64,000 nucleotides of DNA, from positions 13,343,501 to 13,407,500 of the forward strand of contig NC_065886.2 in assembly GCF_932274485.2 (NCBI RefSeq), written 5' to 3'. Shown here piece by piece: positions 21,601 through 31,395 of this stretch. Origin of the DNA: Patella vulgata (taxonomy: Eukaryota; Mollusca; Gastropoda; Patellidae). Within the stretch, counting starts at the first letter, position 1; each line of letters starts with the position of its first letter. The translations under genes and the position numbers were made by a program. The notes under the pieces were generated by a model. It did not search any database and was not told the DNA's origin. It saw nothing but the letters and a program-made list of their open reading frames with translations.

Positions 21601-24600
21601 TTGTATACATTGGGAGTGGCAAATTTATAAAGAAATTATTTGAAGAATTCACAAGACCTGACGATGTAGATATAGTTCAAGATATAGAATTCATTGTCTC
21701 TGGGTCCAACAAATTACTTCCAACTTATTTTCATAGATTAAAAAAACAGTCTTTTCCCATTGCGAAAGGGGCGCTAGTTACCAGTATCCCCAAAATACAC
21801 ATACAAGAATTCGATGACTATTGGAAAGGTATTCAAGCGTCGGGGTTCGCACATTCATGGCTTAATATTACCCAAAAATCGGATTTTGAGAATCTTGAAC
21901 AATCTGTATATGTGAGCTACGCCATTAAAGCCGTTTTAGTTTTAGCTAATTTATATAAGAAACTGCACACAGAAATTTGTACAAACGACACAATTTGTTC
22001 CCAGCTTCGAGAATTACCCAAACAGAGATATATCGATGAAATGGATGAATTGGACATGAATCTTACCGAAACGTTTCCCTTTACGCTCCAAATGTTCCAA
22101 AACATCTCATCAAAGAAGATAACTTTCACATCCAACCGAGAAATTGACTACAACTCTGAACCCAGTGATACAATATACGAAGTATATAATTATCAACAAT
22201 GCAACGGACTGGCAGACTGCCGATTCATAAAGGTAAGAACTATCCTAACATTGACATTAGTAATTGGTGCTTTATCTTCCAATTCAGCTCATCAGCATGC
22301 ATCCCTCCTCCACATAATCCATCTTTGACGTTAGTACTTGGTGCTTTACCCCAATGCAGCTCATCATATGCATTCCTCCACCACATCACCCATTTTTGAC
22401 GTTAGAAATTGGTGCTTTACCCCAATGCACCCCTCCACCACATCTCCTATCTTTGATGAAATGCATTATATGGCATGTGAATGTATAGTTAAATTGGACA
22501 CTGGCTTCAATAAATATTGATGATGATCCTGATAGGTACAAAACAAGATCACTTTGTGCACATATTAATTTGACTGGTTCCTATTTTAGTTTCAAAGACG
22601 AAAAGTTGAAATTAAACGGAAGCCTACTACATCTTATCCTTTTGATGGTCCTAAGGGGTATAAAAAAAAGATCACTTTGCACTCATTTATGCAAGGTCCG
22701 TTTTTGGCAATTTGACTAATTTCCGCAAATTGGGCCCCGCAATAGAAAGGGGACCAGCTGTTCACTAACTTAAATATTTTCCATGCAATCGGGCAGCAGC
22801 TCTGCCAGGTGTGATCATTTCCAGATATTAATTAATTGCTAATTGTCAAGTAAACCATAGCAGTCCTTAAATATGAATGAATATAGGCCTAGTTAAGGTT
22901 ATTCATATCCAGCACTGTATTCATATACTGTAACTTTGGGCATCCCAGATTGGGAGTCGCATTTTCTACTACCGGCCCAGATTAAACTTATAATATTTCC
23001 ATTTTAGGTTGGCAGCTTCAAAGACCAAAAGTTGCAATTAAACAGAAGCGCTGTACACAGCTATCCTTTAGATGGAAATGCAAATCCTTATGATGTAGCT
23101 TCAGCTGCTCGATGTCCTGAAGATCCAATCTGTTCAGTTTGTGTTCCCTCGAATCTACCGGATCGTGTTCTGTTTGTAAAAGGTGACTGGTATGTTGTAG
23201 CGGTTGTGCCGATCTATCAAAGAAAAGACGATAATCAATTTACGTGTAGCAAAGAAATAAGAGATTCTTTAGGAAACGATATCGCTGAAAGTATTAAGTT
23301 CGCCATTGATAAGATTAATATTGAGCTGAGTTCTTTGACTGGTAAAAACAGTTCAGTTGGTTTAATAGTGATAAATGGGTGTGAATCCGAATTAGTAATT
23401 AAAGATAAAATGTTTAGCCTTCACAAAGGAACTTACAAACTAAGGCCAGGGTTCCCTAGCTCAGAGATTAATAACAGAATACTAGGCTATGTTGGAGGGT
23501 TGAGCAGCAGTATGAGTACAGCTATAGCTGAAGTTCTAACTAAACTTGGTTACGTTCAAGTCTCCTACGCCTCGACCAGCCCATTTCTCAGCGACAAAAC
23601 GTTATATCCGTACTTCCTGCGAATACCCACAGCAGACGACCAACAAGCTCAAGTAATAATGGATATAGTTACCTCCCTTGGATCAACCATAATTCAGGTT
23701 CTTTATACGAACGGGTCATATGGGGAAGGGGGTCTTTCAGCATTGCAAAAACTTGGTAAAACTAAAGGTGTTTGTATTATACCTAACGAAATTGCTGTCA
23801 CTGAGGACTACACTGTCTTTAATGGACTATTAGCAAATCTAAGACAAATCCCTCAAGCCAAGCTAGTAGTAACATTTGTGAGATCTCATCTAATTCAGCC
23901 CGTTATAGCATCAGTGATTCAGAAAATGAAAACAAATGAGTTCATATTTATAGGATCAGAAACATGGGGAGGTCGGGAATCCATGTTTCTGGAACGGAAC
24001 AGAGCCAAACTCCACGGATCTTTAACTATTTCACTAGACTTACCACCTGTACGACAGTTTACCTCTTACTTATCAGAACAAAATATTAATGATCTTTCAA
24101 ATCCCTGGCATCGCTATTTTTGGGAGAAAAGAGGGAATTGTATATTTCCGGGAAGTTTCCAAAGATCCGGAAATTTTGATAATAATGAAAAAACAAGGGA
24201 ATGCAACCTAACGATTCTTGCACAACCTCCACATGATCCATGGATACCATTTGCTGTTGCTGCTACAAAGGCCCTGGTCAGTGGAGTAAAACAAGTTATA
24301 TTATCGAAGATTTGTAATAGTTCCAAGACAACTTGTGCTGCAAGAAATCCCCACCTCCTAGCTAAAAACATGAAAACGGTTAGTGTCATTTCTTTGTATT
24401 TCACCTCAAATATGAATAACATTGAATAATCAGCATTTGTCCTTTTTTGGCGTTTGTTCTCTTGATCATTTGACCCCATATTTTTTCTCTACCTACCAGG
24501 TAGCTGCGCCTTCTGAAATCATGTTCTGGACTCTGGCGTCCTATAGATAGCCGAAGGTCTCTTGCATCTCACCTAGTACAGGGACGGATTTTTTCTAAAG

Positions 24601-27182
24601 AATAAGCGTTAGAGATCTCGACCACCCAAGGTCCCTGACAAGTATATCAATATATGACTTTTTAACCTATTCATACAGAGTCTGCTTACTCGTTCCAGGA
24701 CACACGAAGTAACGTTCTTTTATTGTAAATACTTTGCTACTGGTGCAAAAAAAGCACCACGCTTACAACTGTTTAGGCGTGTCGTCTTCCCCATATTATT
24801 AAAGCGGCATAATATTTAAACAAAATTGACAAACCTGTAATGTGTGTTTTTATAGGAGGTGAAATTAGATTTATATGGTAACGGGACAAAAACTCGTGTT
24901 TTTGATGATACTGGTGATGGGGTTGTGGAATATCAGATATTACATATAACCACCGATAGTTCGTCTGGAAGGACACAGTATACACAGGTCAGTCAGATGT
25001 CTATAGTGAAATGAAATGAAATGAAATGGGGTTTAACGTCCTACTGTTCTGCTCCTAACCTGGGCTAATGAAGACGGGCATACGCCATACAGTGTGCTAT
25101 GAGGGAAATTTTGCCCGGGCAGCGGCACTATCGCCTACTCTTATATCGAATTCCAACTGCCAAGGGATCTTTTACGTGCATTCCAATGTATACACGGGAC
25201 CTCGGTTTTCGTCTCATCCGAAGGACTAGACAGCTGTCCTTGTGATGTCTATAGTAATTACCCCATATTTTAAATGTACTAGTCACAAGAAAACATATAT
25301 TCCAAACACATTTAACAAACCATGTGATCTGACAAATACTATACTTATAACTGTAAACATTAATATAATTTTAACAGTGTATTTATCTAAACATCAAAAC
25401 TATATAAGGGTGACAATTGTATGGAATACATATCAGAACCCCTTTTGTATGTGCACATTATTATGTTTGGTTGGATATTTTTTTAAAGATTGGATCATGG
25501 TCCAAAATACAAGGAATGGAATTCAACAAAGGATATCTACATTTTCCATTAAAGAAGTATAAGTCACTTTGTCTGACGGATTATGAATGCAGTAAATGTA
25601 TCAGATCAAAGTAAGTAAAAAATCTTTCACAACCACCGTCATATTGGCTATTGCTTCCAAACCATGAAGCTAAATGATTAATTACTCATTTTCGTCTGGC
25701 GAGTGACATGTACGTGGGTGACAGTGACACATTTATTATTGAGTTCATATAGTTTATACTATACAGTAGCATTGTTAAGAATATACTATTTGTGCATGAC
25801 ACTGGTCAACACACGCTATGTTCATTTAAGGAAATCTTGTTGTTGGTCTAAGCGCAGCCATGGTGGCTGATTGAGTACCCCGCTTCTCCAGCTTGTTTCT
25901 CCTTGTATGTGGCACAGGACAAAGCTTTTAACAAAAATTAACCGAATAGTCGTTCGGTTGGGACGGAAGATCGAGGTCTTCCTGCTATCCTGCTTCTCAG
26001 TGGTGCAGGACGAGGGGCCAGGTCTGAAAATAGCGCCTCGTAGTTCGGCTGGAACAAACCACAGAGGTTCACGCGCAAAATAACGACTGTTTAATATAGG
26101 CGGAAACATGGATGTCGGGACAAATTTCCCTCATTACACAATTAATGTTGTAAGCCCGTTTTCATAACCCGATTGGTCCAGAGCAGTAGGACACCAACCC
26201 CCATTTCTTTTCTAACTCCTAGAAGCATTTTTATTTTGTTGTAAATTTGATAAATTTATGAGGGTTTTTTTTTCAGAGAACCGGACGAAAAAGCTACAGG
26301 ATCAACCACCTGGATGGTTTATACGTTAATAGGATTTGGCTGTCTGTTATTGCTGTGTTTTCTGGTTATAGTCATACTGTGTTATAGAATACGTCACATG
26401 ATACAGAGAGAATGCGAATACATGGATGTCATAAACATTCACAGTTCCGTCAAAAATAAAGGTAAATAAACAAAACTCATTATACGAAACTAAACTAGGG
26501 CACACAGAGTTCAAAATCTCCGAGCACATTAACAGGATGTCCTGTGATATTTATTGTGTAAATAACTATCACACTTAAAATGAAAGCTTCCGTTCGTTAG
26601 TTACACATGAGTCAATGTTTGTACCCAACGTGTTGCACAAATGTTGAATACATTGCAGGTCTTCGTTTGGTGATATAAATTAGGTATGGTCTATAGAAGA
26701 TCACCATCATTCTTCCGATGATGCAAAATCAAGACAACGCGGCATGCCACGCGTCGTCGTTCGAAATCAAGAAGTCTTCAATCTAAAGTTAAAAATGTCT
26801 GTACTGATGCCTCGGATGTGTTTACTAGTTATTGTTGCTCGTGATATTGCATTGCTTTCTGACATCTATCCTTTGACAGTGCCGGTAGAATACGCAAAAG
26901 TGGCCCTGCTATTACATTAACATTTGAAATCTCTTTTTTTCAATTTGGACGTTGTATTGCTGAGGTTTCCGACGTTGACAGAGGATTGTAATAAGCTTAC
27001 TTTTATTTACAGTTAGCAACGTTTCGAATAAATCTGATATTTATTTGACTGCTAAATCCAGCTTTGGTATAGAACCTTACAACAAAGAAGAAGACAGTCC
27101 ACCCAATCCATGTTTATCATTACCAGAACAACAAACCATTACCGTGGAGACCAATAAACACACTACCCGACTTTCACATTGA
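18667..27182 (+). CDS. Tandem double Venus-flytrap, single-pass membrane receptor (mGluR-like ectodomain, no 7TM)
   Basis: Nine exons: 18667-18910, 19018-19122, 19726-19904, 21387-22232, 23008-24378, 24856-24987, 25489-25610, 26277-26461, 27013-27182. All introns are GT-AG, phases 1,1,0,0,0,0,2,1. They join into 3,354 nt, or 1,117 residues plus TGA. The start has A at -3 and G at +4 and opens a hydrophobic signal peptide (about 1-19). VFT1 covers about 25-475 and VFT2 about 515-975. A short Cys cluster (C987, C993, C996) precedes one helix (about 1012-1036) and an 81-residue tail. VFT2 has GSETWGGRE, LSDKTLYPYFLR and NPW...FWEKRGNC, as in metabotropic glutamate receptors. Class C disulfide cysteines are present (C47/C89 and C538/C583; C836/C857; C374/C380 and C894/C901). 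Inferred role: cell-surface receptor or decoy for an amino-acid-like ligand. There is no kinase, cyclase or 7TM domain. The exon chain is seen; the function is inferred. Confidence 0.9.
19123..19725 (+). repeat. Intron 2 with a 104-bp exact-length tandem duplication and SINE-A fragment
   Basis: Positions 19302-19405 and 19406-19509 are direct copies of 104 bp with only about two mismatches. A minus-oriented SINE-A body fragment follows at about 19537-19650. Neither is needed for the reading frame: exon 2 joins exon 3 cleanly as FG|A. Confidence 0.85.
19905..21386 (+). repeat. Intron 3: 40-bp tandem repeat and SINE-A tail
   Basis: At 20203-20322 there are three head-to-tail copies of a 40-bp unit containing AGGGGAACCCTATCGATTTT (at 20241 and again at 20281). 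At about 21180-21228 lies the tail and end of a minus-oriented SINE-A, with GAAATGAAATAAAA before GGGGTTTAAC. The rest is AT-rich with nothing recognised. Confidence 0.75.
22252..22457 (+). repeat. Three-copy tandem repeat (~72 bp) in intron 4
   Basis: Units begin at GACATTAGTAATTGG (22252), GACGTTAGTACTTGG (22327) and GACGTTAGAAATTGG (22398). Each continues through GGTGCTTTA and a CCTCCACCACAT motif; the third is shortened. The array starts 20 bp after the exon 4 donor. Confidence 0.75.
22522..22700 (+). pseudogene. Decayed copy of the exon 5 5' end in intron 4
   Basis: CTATTTTAG at 22581-22589 is followed by TTCAAAGACGAAAAGTTGAA. This matches the exon 5 acceptor and codons for SFKDQKLQLN at 23001-23046, and similarity runs on to TATCCTTTTGATGG. 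Nine bases next to the acceptor and one base further in are missing relative to exon 5, so the frame drifts. The relic lies between two direct repeats that share AAGATCACTTTG (22549-22560 and 22669-22680). The structure suggests a local tandem duplication. It is probably not spliced into the mRNA. Confidence 0.7.
23008..24378 (+). other. Exon 5: linker and most of VFT2 in a single 1,371-nt exon
   Basis: This exon encodes residues 459-915: the last strand of VFT1 (VGSFKDQKLQL), a Cys-containing linker (C494, C500, C503) and nearly all of VFT2. Key VFT2 positions are S624-S626, T648, D668, Y696, E776, R781 and W870. The acceptor is a TTTTAG site before GTTGGC and the donor is GTTAGT, a weak but usable site. 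VFT1 is split over four exons, whereas its sister domain is almost undivided. Similarity to mGluR ectodomains is strongest here. The disulfide segment GNCIFPG to REC mirrors mGluR1 C378 to C394. Confidence 0.85.
24856..25610 (+). other. Exons 6-7: end of VFT2 and vestigial cysteine region
   Basis: Exon 6 (24856-24987, 44 codons) carries the FDDTGDGVVEYQILH strand, which matches the 'F.e.Gd....Y.i.n' segment typical of class C flytraps. Exon 7 (25489-25610) begins IGSW, the same last strand as VGSF in VFT1, and then carries three cysteines (C987, C993, C996) within ten residues. mGluRs have a nine-cysteine domain of about 70 residues here, so this one is reduced to a stub. Intron 6 between the two exons contains a SINE insertion. 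Confidence 0.85.
24996..25255 (-). mobile_element. SINE-A, 5'-truncated, in intron 6 with perfect 12-bp target-site duplication
   Basis: The element body is 25008-25243. GATGTCTATAGT occurs at 24996-25007 and again at 25244-25255. The ATTTC-rich tail lies on the left, reading GAAATGAAATG on this strand, so the element is antisense to the gene. It is 5'-truncated and lacks the tRNA-like head. It lies 8 bp past the exon 6 donor. Confidence 0.9.
25855..26212 (+). mobile_element. Diverged SINE-A in intron 7
   Basis: The head reads CCATGGTGGCTGATTGAG. Later landmarks are AATAGTCGTTCGG and CAAATTTCCCTCAT. It ends in AGCAGTAGGACACC and CCCCCATTTC. It is much more diverged than other copies, so probably an old insertion. 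Confidence 0.75.
26277..27182 (+). other. Exons 8-9: transmembrane helix and cytoplasmic tail
   Basis: Exon 8 (26277-26461) follows a TTTCAG acceptor. It encodes one hydrophobic helix from W1012 to about Y1036, then RIRH basic stop-transfer residues. Exon 9 (27013-27182) encodes the last 55 residues and a TGA. The 81-residue tail has acidic-flanked tyrosines at EYMDV (Y1048), DIYLTA (Y1072) and EPYNKE (Y1084). It also has a proline patch SPPNP. No kinase homology, cyclase or ITAM spacing is present. The tail length recalls short-tailed natriuretic clearance receptors, but it has no sequence match that I can recognise. Confidence 0.85.
26462..27012 (+). other. Intron 8, no recognisable content
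   Basis: The donor is GTAAAT and the acceptor TTTACAG. Beyond the splice sites I see no repeat, RNA or additional exon. Confidence 0.6.
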
Positions 27183-27272
27183 TGAGTCCGCTGAAACAAG
27201 AACCAAATTTATAATCTGGGGAAATCTAATTAGTTAATCTATATTTAAAGTGTAAATAAGATGAATGCCGTA

Positions 27273-27278
27273 AATAAA
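27273..27278 (+). terminator. Polyadenylation signal AATAAA
   Basis: A canonical AATAAA lies 91 bp after the receptor's stop codon. This implies a short 3' UTR of about 110 bp and supports the TGA at 27180-27182 as the true end of the gene. Confidence 0.65.
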
Positions 27279-27328
27279 AGCTAAATCTAATGATAATCTA
27301 TTATCACTGTACTCGAAAAGTATACGAC

Positions 27329-27587
27329 TTTGAAAGTCCTGGTTAGGGAGGGGGGGGGGTATCATAAGGTCAGTCATTTAGTCAGCTGGCGTGCTTTCGA
27401 TTCCCCGGTTGTACGTGACAAGGAGTAGGATCGCCCGTCCAACCTCGTGGGTCCCGCGGTTTCCTCCCACGCGCAAGCGAATTATTAAAATAAAATTGAA
27501 ACACGAGTTAGTCCGGAAATGACCTAGTTTTGGTCAAGTGGGCGTTAAACTCTCTCCCTCTCACTCTCTTTTGAAAGTCCTTGGTTA
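27329..27587 (+). mobile_element. SINE-B just downstream of the receptor gene
   Basis: TTTGAAAGTCCTGGTTA (27329-27345) recurs at 27570-27587 with one extra T. The body is 27346-27569. The head's first part is degraded into a G run. The end is GGGCGTTAAACTCTCTCCC. Confidence 0.88.
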
Positions 27588-27796
27588 ATGGGGAACAACT
27601 CTTGCTTCCCATATCCAGTTCAATAAAATTTAGACCCCGCATGTATACGACGATAGGTCCTACGATAAAACGATAGATCTAACGACTTTTGATCTGACCT
27701 ATCGTCTAGCCAATGAATAGTAGGTTTATCTTGTGCGAGATTGATTTTAATTAATCAATAACCATAAAACATAAAATCATAATACTGTACATACTT

Positions 27797-28612
27797 AACG
27801 ATACATTATGTAAGATTTGGATAAGGAGCTGGCCATTCTTGCCATTTAATAGCTCAAAAATAGATAATGCAAAACGAATTTATTGACAATTTCTCTCAAA
27901 TTGCTCTATTATTAGCTGTTGAAGGTTTTACAAGATGCATGCAATAATTTCAACCACCGCACTGGTTGTTCGAAGCTTAGCTTCGCTTCACCATTTTTAG
28001 ATTAAGTCAAAATATGGCTGAACCGTTCTAATCTACTTAATATCGGATATACCCGATGGCATCTAGAGTTAATTATGATCTTGTCATGTTAATAAAAGTC
28101 TAATTAAGTGTAGGATAAAGCACGAGACTGAGGTTATGCTGGGGAAAGAAAGACTGAAGAAAATAACCCGAGAAAACGAAAAACCGAAGCCGGTAGGCCG
28201 AGGTTTTTCTGTCGAGGGTTTTTTTCTGAAGTCTTTCTTCCCCAGCATAACCGAAGTCGAGGACTTTATCTTGCTTATAAACCGTCTGTTTACATACATG
28301 TACGCAAGATGAGAATATCCCAGAATTCCCGTAAGAAAAACCTTATATCATGTTTTCTTATGGGAAAAAACCCTACCCTGCAAGAATAACCCGGTACAGG
28401 TTTAAAGAAAACTTTCAGAAGAATAACCCCAAATTTCCCTGTATATATCCAAAGCCGCCCCCGCCTTTCAGGCCGTAAGTTATTCCGGGCATAGAATATA
28501 CCCCAAAGATCAAAGAGATTTACCGTTACGGGTTTATAATAGTTTATATAACATGTCGGGTTTTAAGAAAGACCTGCAATGGGCAGATTAGCTCTTGCAT
28601 AATGAATGTTTA
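27797..28612 (+). mobile_element. MITE-C, long form with internal foldback
   Basis: Left end TTAACGATACATTATGTAAG; right end GGGCAGATTAGCTCTTGCAT near 28577-28612. Relative to the compact copy at 33009-33292, about 430 bp of extra DNA lies after GTCTAATTAAG, including the foldback at 28114-28272. Confidence 0.7.
28114..28272. repeat. Foldback (inverted repeat, ~55-bp arms)
   Basis: GGTTATGCTGGGGAAAGAAA and neighbours on the left pair with CTTTCTTCCCCAGCATAACC on the right. Similarity covers 28114-28170 against about 28215-28270, with a short loop around GAAGCCGGTAGGCCGAGG. Confidence 0.85.
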
Positions 28613-28741
28613 ATTATCCATATCCCACATTTTAGTGTGCATGCAAAACATAGGCTAAGCTACTTTCTCATCATAAGATGTTCTATAAAGAATAAGCATA
28701 TCTCGCCCCTTGCGTGACAGCCATCACGAATTACATGATCT

Positions 28742-29090
28742 AAATGGGATTTAACGTCTTACTGTTCTGCACGACTGTGCTAATGAAGACGGTCACACGC
28801 CAAAAAGATTTCTATGGGGAAAATTTTGCTCGGATAGCGGGACTACGGCCGACTCTTATACCGAATTCCAACTGTCACGGGTTCTTTTACGTGCACATCA
28901 ATGTTTACACAAGACCTCGCTTTGTGTGTCTCAGCCGAATGACTATACGTTTCCTTTGCCAGTCCGTTATTCCTGCACCACTGACAAGAAGAGGGAAACT
29001 ACACCGGAAAATCTTGAGGAACATCGGGATCGAATACTGGACCTCCAGGTTAGCGAGCCCACGTCTTACTCACTGAGCCACCACAACCCC
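28742..29090 (-). mobile_element. SINE-A, near full length
   Basis: Begins AAATGGGATTTAACGTCTTA and ends GCGAGCCCACGTCTTACTCA plus CTGAGCCACC, the reverse complement of the head. About 20% diverged from the copy at 11592-11953. Confidence 0.85.
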
Positions 29091-29094
29091 TTCA

Positions 29095-31128
29095 ACAAAC
29101 AGGCAATAGAGTTAGACACTTTGGTCTAGGCAACCCAATTAGATTCGAACGCAATTAGTGTTTCGAATCTTTAGAAGCAACAATAACGATCTCTTCCTTT
29201 TGTTTAATAATTTCAGACGATAATTTGTGAAGCACATTTTAAGATTGAGTCATACACAACGATGTCTTGTAATTGTTATCTTATATCAAAAGGAAACCAA
29301 TTGCAAATAAAGCAACACGGGCATAGTGCTTAAGATCAGACGGATCAACCATAATTGTTACCAAATCTCGGCATTGCCCATCAATCTATCAACAAAATAT
29401 TAGACCAATATTCTGTATAGCTGAATGTCCAGACTTCCTTTAGGGAAAACGAACTATGGCCTTAAGATCTCTTCAGTTACCAACAATTCCAATCTTACTC
29501 TGTGTAAAGAAAGGATCACCCAAGGTGCTGTTTGATAGACAGGATGAAAACAAAGAGAAGAGTTCTTAAAGGGGGATAAATCATGTTGTAAAGCCGTCTA
29601 GCGGCTATATGTAGTTGTTAAAAGGGTGATTTAGTTGATTGGAAGACTGTAATTCGACTTTATTCTAATATCTATTGAGACGAGTTGTAGACAGGTTAAT
29701 ACTAAATGACAAACAGTGTTTATAGGTTGGCTATTTTATTAGGAACATGTGGTCTTAAAACTTATCGATATTTCATCGATTAGCCACCATACTGTTGATA
29801 GAGAGCTTGGAATAACAATGGTGTCTTGGGGATAGAAAACTTTCTATCAAAGTCAAACCTTAGGGGAAAAGTACTGTTTATTTTCTCGAACCAAATAAAA
29901 GATGTTACAGTAGGCCATATTGATCAGAAAGATTTATAGAAAAAAAGACATTCTGGGAAGAAGTGTGGGGAAATTCCGATAATATCTATCACCAAACTTC
30001 AACATTTTTTAAAACTATGATGAAATGATGAAAACTGATGTGTTTTTAAATTGATATAAAACTGTCAGAGATAACATTTTGATGAATTTTAGGAAAACAT
30101 CATTCTAAAGTAAATTGTATTTTTAGTTTAAAATAACCCGAGCAAACCTTAAAAAACTGACTAAACATGCCAAACTTATTTTCAGAACATCAGGAAAACC
30201 TGTAACAAAATTATTTATTCTTTCTTTCGGAAAGTGACTAATTTAAAAAAAAAAAAACCCAAAGTACTTGGATGTGCCTTTCGGACACTTTAAAGACCAA
30301 ATTTTTAAGTTTTGGAATTTTAAACAAAATATCTTTCACGCGATTCAAGCGGCTATTTTTTTACCAAGACCCCAAGGAACAGAAAGTCAAATTTGTGAGG
30401 CTTAGCAGTGTTTACATATGCATTTAGGAATCATTTCTGAAGCAATGGATGTGATTTGGAAATAAACGTGGAATCTTATGTAAATAAAAATAAATAAATA
30501 TACCCCCCCCCCCCGCCATAAAACAAAACCCGATACAATAGTAAATGAAAAATGAATTTTTTGAAAAGTTTTGACATTATGGTCTCGTTTGTCAAGTACC
30601 ATTGTTACAATTACTAACAAAACCTCGATTGGCTATTTTTGAATTCTACAAATGGCGATACTGTTAAATCTATTCAATATCGCGGCCCCCAATGTGCTAG
30701 AGCGTTGGTGTGAATAGCTACCTCAATTAATAATTTATATAACATTCGAAGCCAAAAAACCCCTGCAGATTTAACTTTATAATATATCTTTAAATTTGAG
30801 CAAATATAGAGCTTCATGTAAGTATTTCATTTGAATCCGTATAGAGCTTCATGTAAGTATTTCATTTGAATCCATTTATACGTATATTCGTCACTTCCAT
30901 CCACCCCTACACTGAACACGTCCAACTTCATAAATGTTAAATGACATTTAGAAGTAGAGGTATACTATTCATAATAACACAATTTTATGGATTTACTACT
31001 TCTTAGTTTATTACATGCAACGTTTTAATACTCTTACAGGTAACTTTATCAGGCAAGGATCAATGATGAATAACAACCTTTCATTTATATTATATCCATG
31101 AGTAAAACATAAATGTTATTTCTACATA
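29095..31128. other. No gene; one 35-bp tandem duplication
   Basis: At about 30806-30873 TATAGAGCTTCATGTAAGTA with its TTTCATTTGAATCC continuation occurs twice in a row. Nothing else is supported. Confidence 0.5.
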
Positions 31129-31395
31129 TGGGGGTCTGGTTGCCGAATGGTTCAACACGTACGCGTTAGATCACAGTGTTTGTTATTGAGTCATGTGGTT
31201 TGGTTTCGATTCCCCGCTTGTACGTGACAAGGAATAGTATCGCCTTTCAATCCTCGTGGGTTTTCTCCTGGTCACCCTATTTCCCCGACGCCAACGCGAT
31301 TTGTTGAAATAAAATTAAACCATATGTTTGCCTCAAATTAACCTCCCAGTCTCTCTCTCTCCCTCTCTCTCTCCCCCTCTCTCTCTCTCTCTCTC
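31129..31395 (+). mobile_element. SINE-B with long TC tail
   Basis: The head GGTTGCCGAATGGTTCAACA and GGTTTCGATTCCCCGCTTGT are clear. The body ends in about 50 bp of TC/CCTCTC repeat. The segment before the tail has lost GTCGAGTGGACG. Confidence 0.85.

Larger units (their letters stand above)
18667..23070 (+). other. VFT1 domain, exons 1-4 and start of exon 5
   Basis: This membrane-distal flytrap domain runs from about residue 25 to 475. The class C disulfide pair is C47 and C89. Lobe 1 holds the SPTDSSET loop (S124/S125) and YGATSS (T151), followed by IIPPD (D171). The crossover strand WNYVGIIYEDGDYGG puts Y199 exactly 48 residues after T151, the same spacing as T188 to Y236 in rat mGluR1 as I recall it. 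GSN (N284) stands where mGluRs have GSD. The domain ends in exon 5 at VGSF. It is clearly more diverged than VFT2 and has a PEKD insertion of about four residues before the ligand strand. The dimer-linking cysteine of mGluRs (C140 in mGluR1) has no counterpart. Confidence 0.8.

Noticed and set aside
22338-22520. Short ORFs at the start of intron 4
   Set aside because: They lie in a ~72-bp tandem repeat and interrupt the VFT1 to exon 5 continuity.
31320-31395. TC/GA microsatellites as promoter (GAGA) elements
   Set aside because: Each GA/TC run sits at the SINE-B tail position, so it is part of the retroelement.
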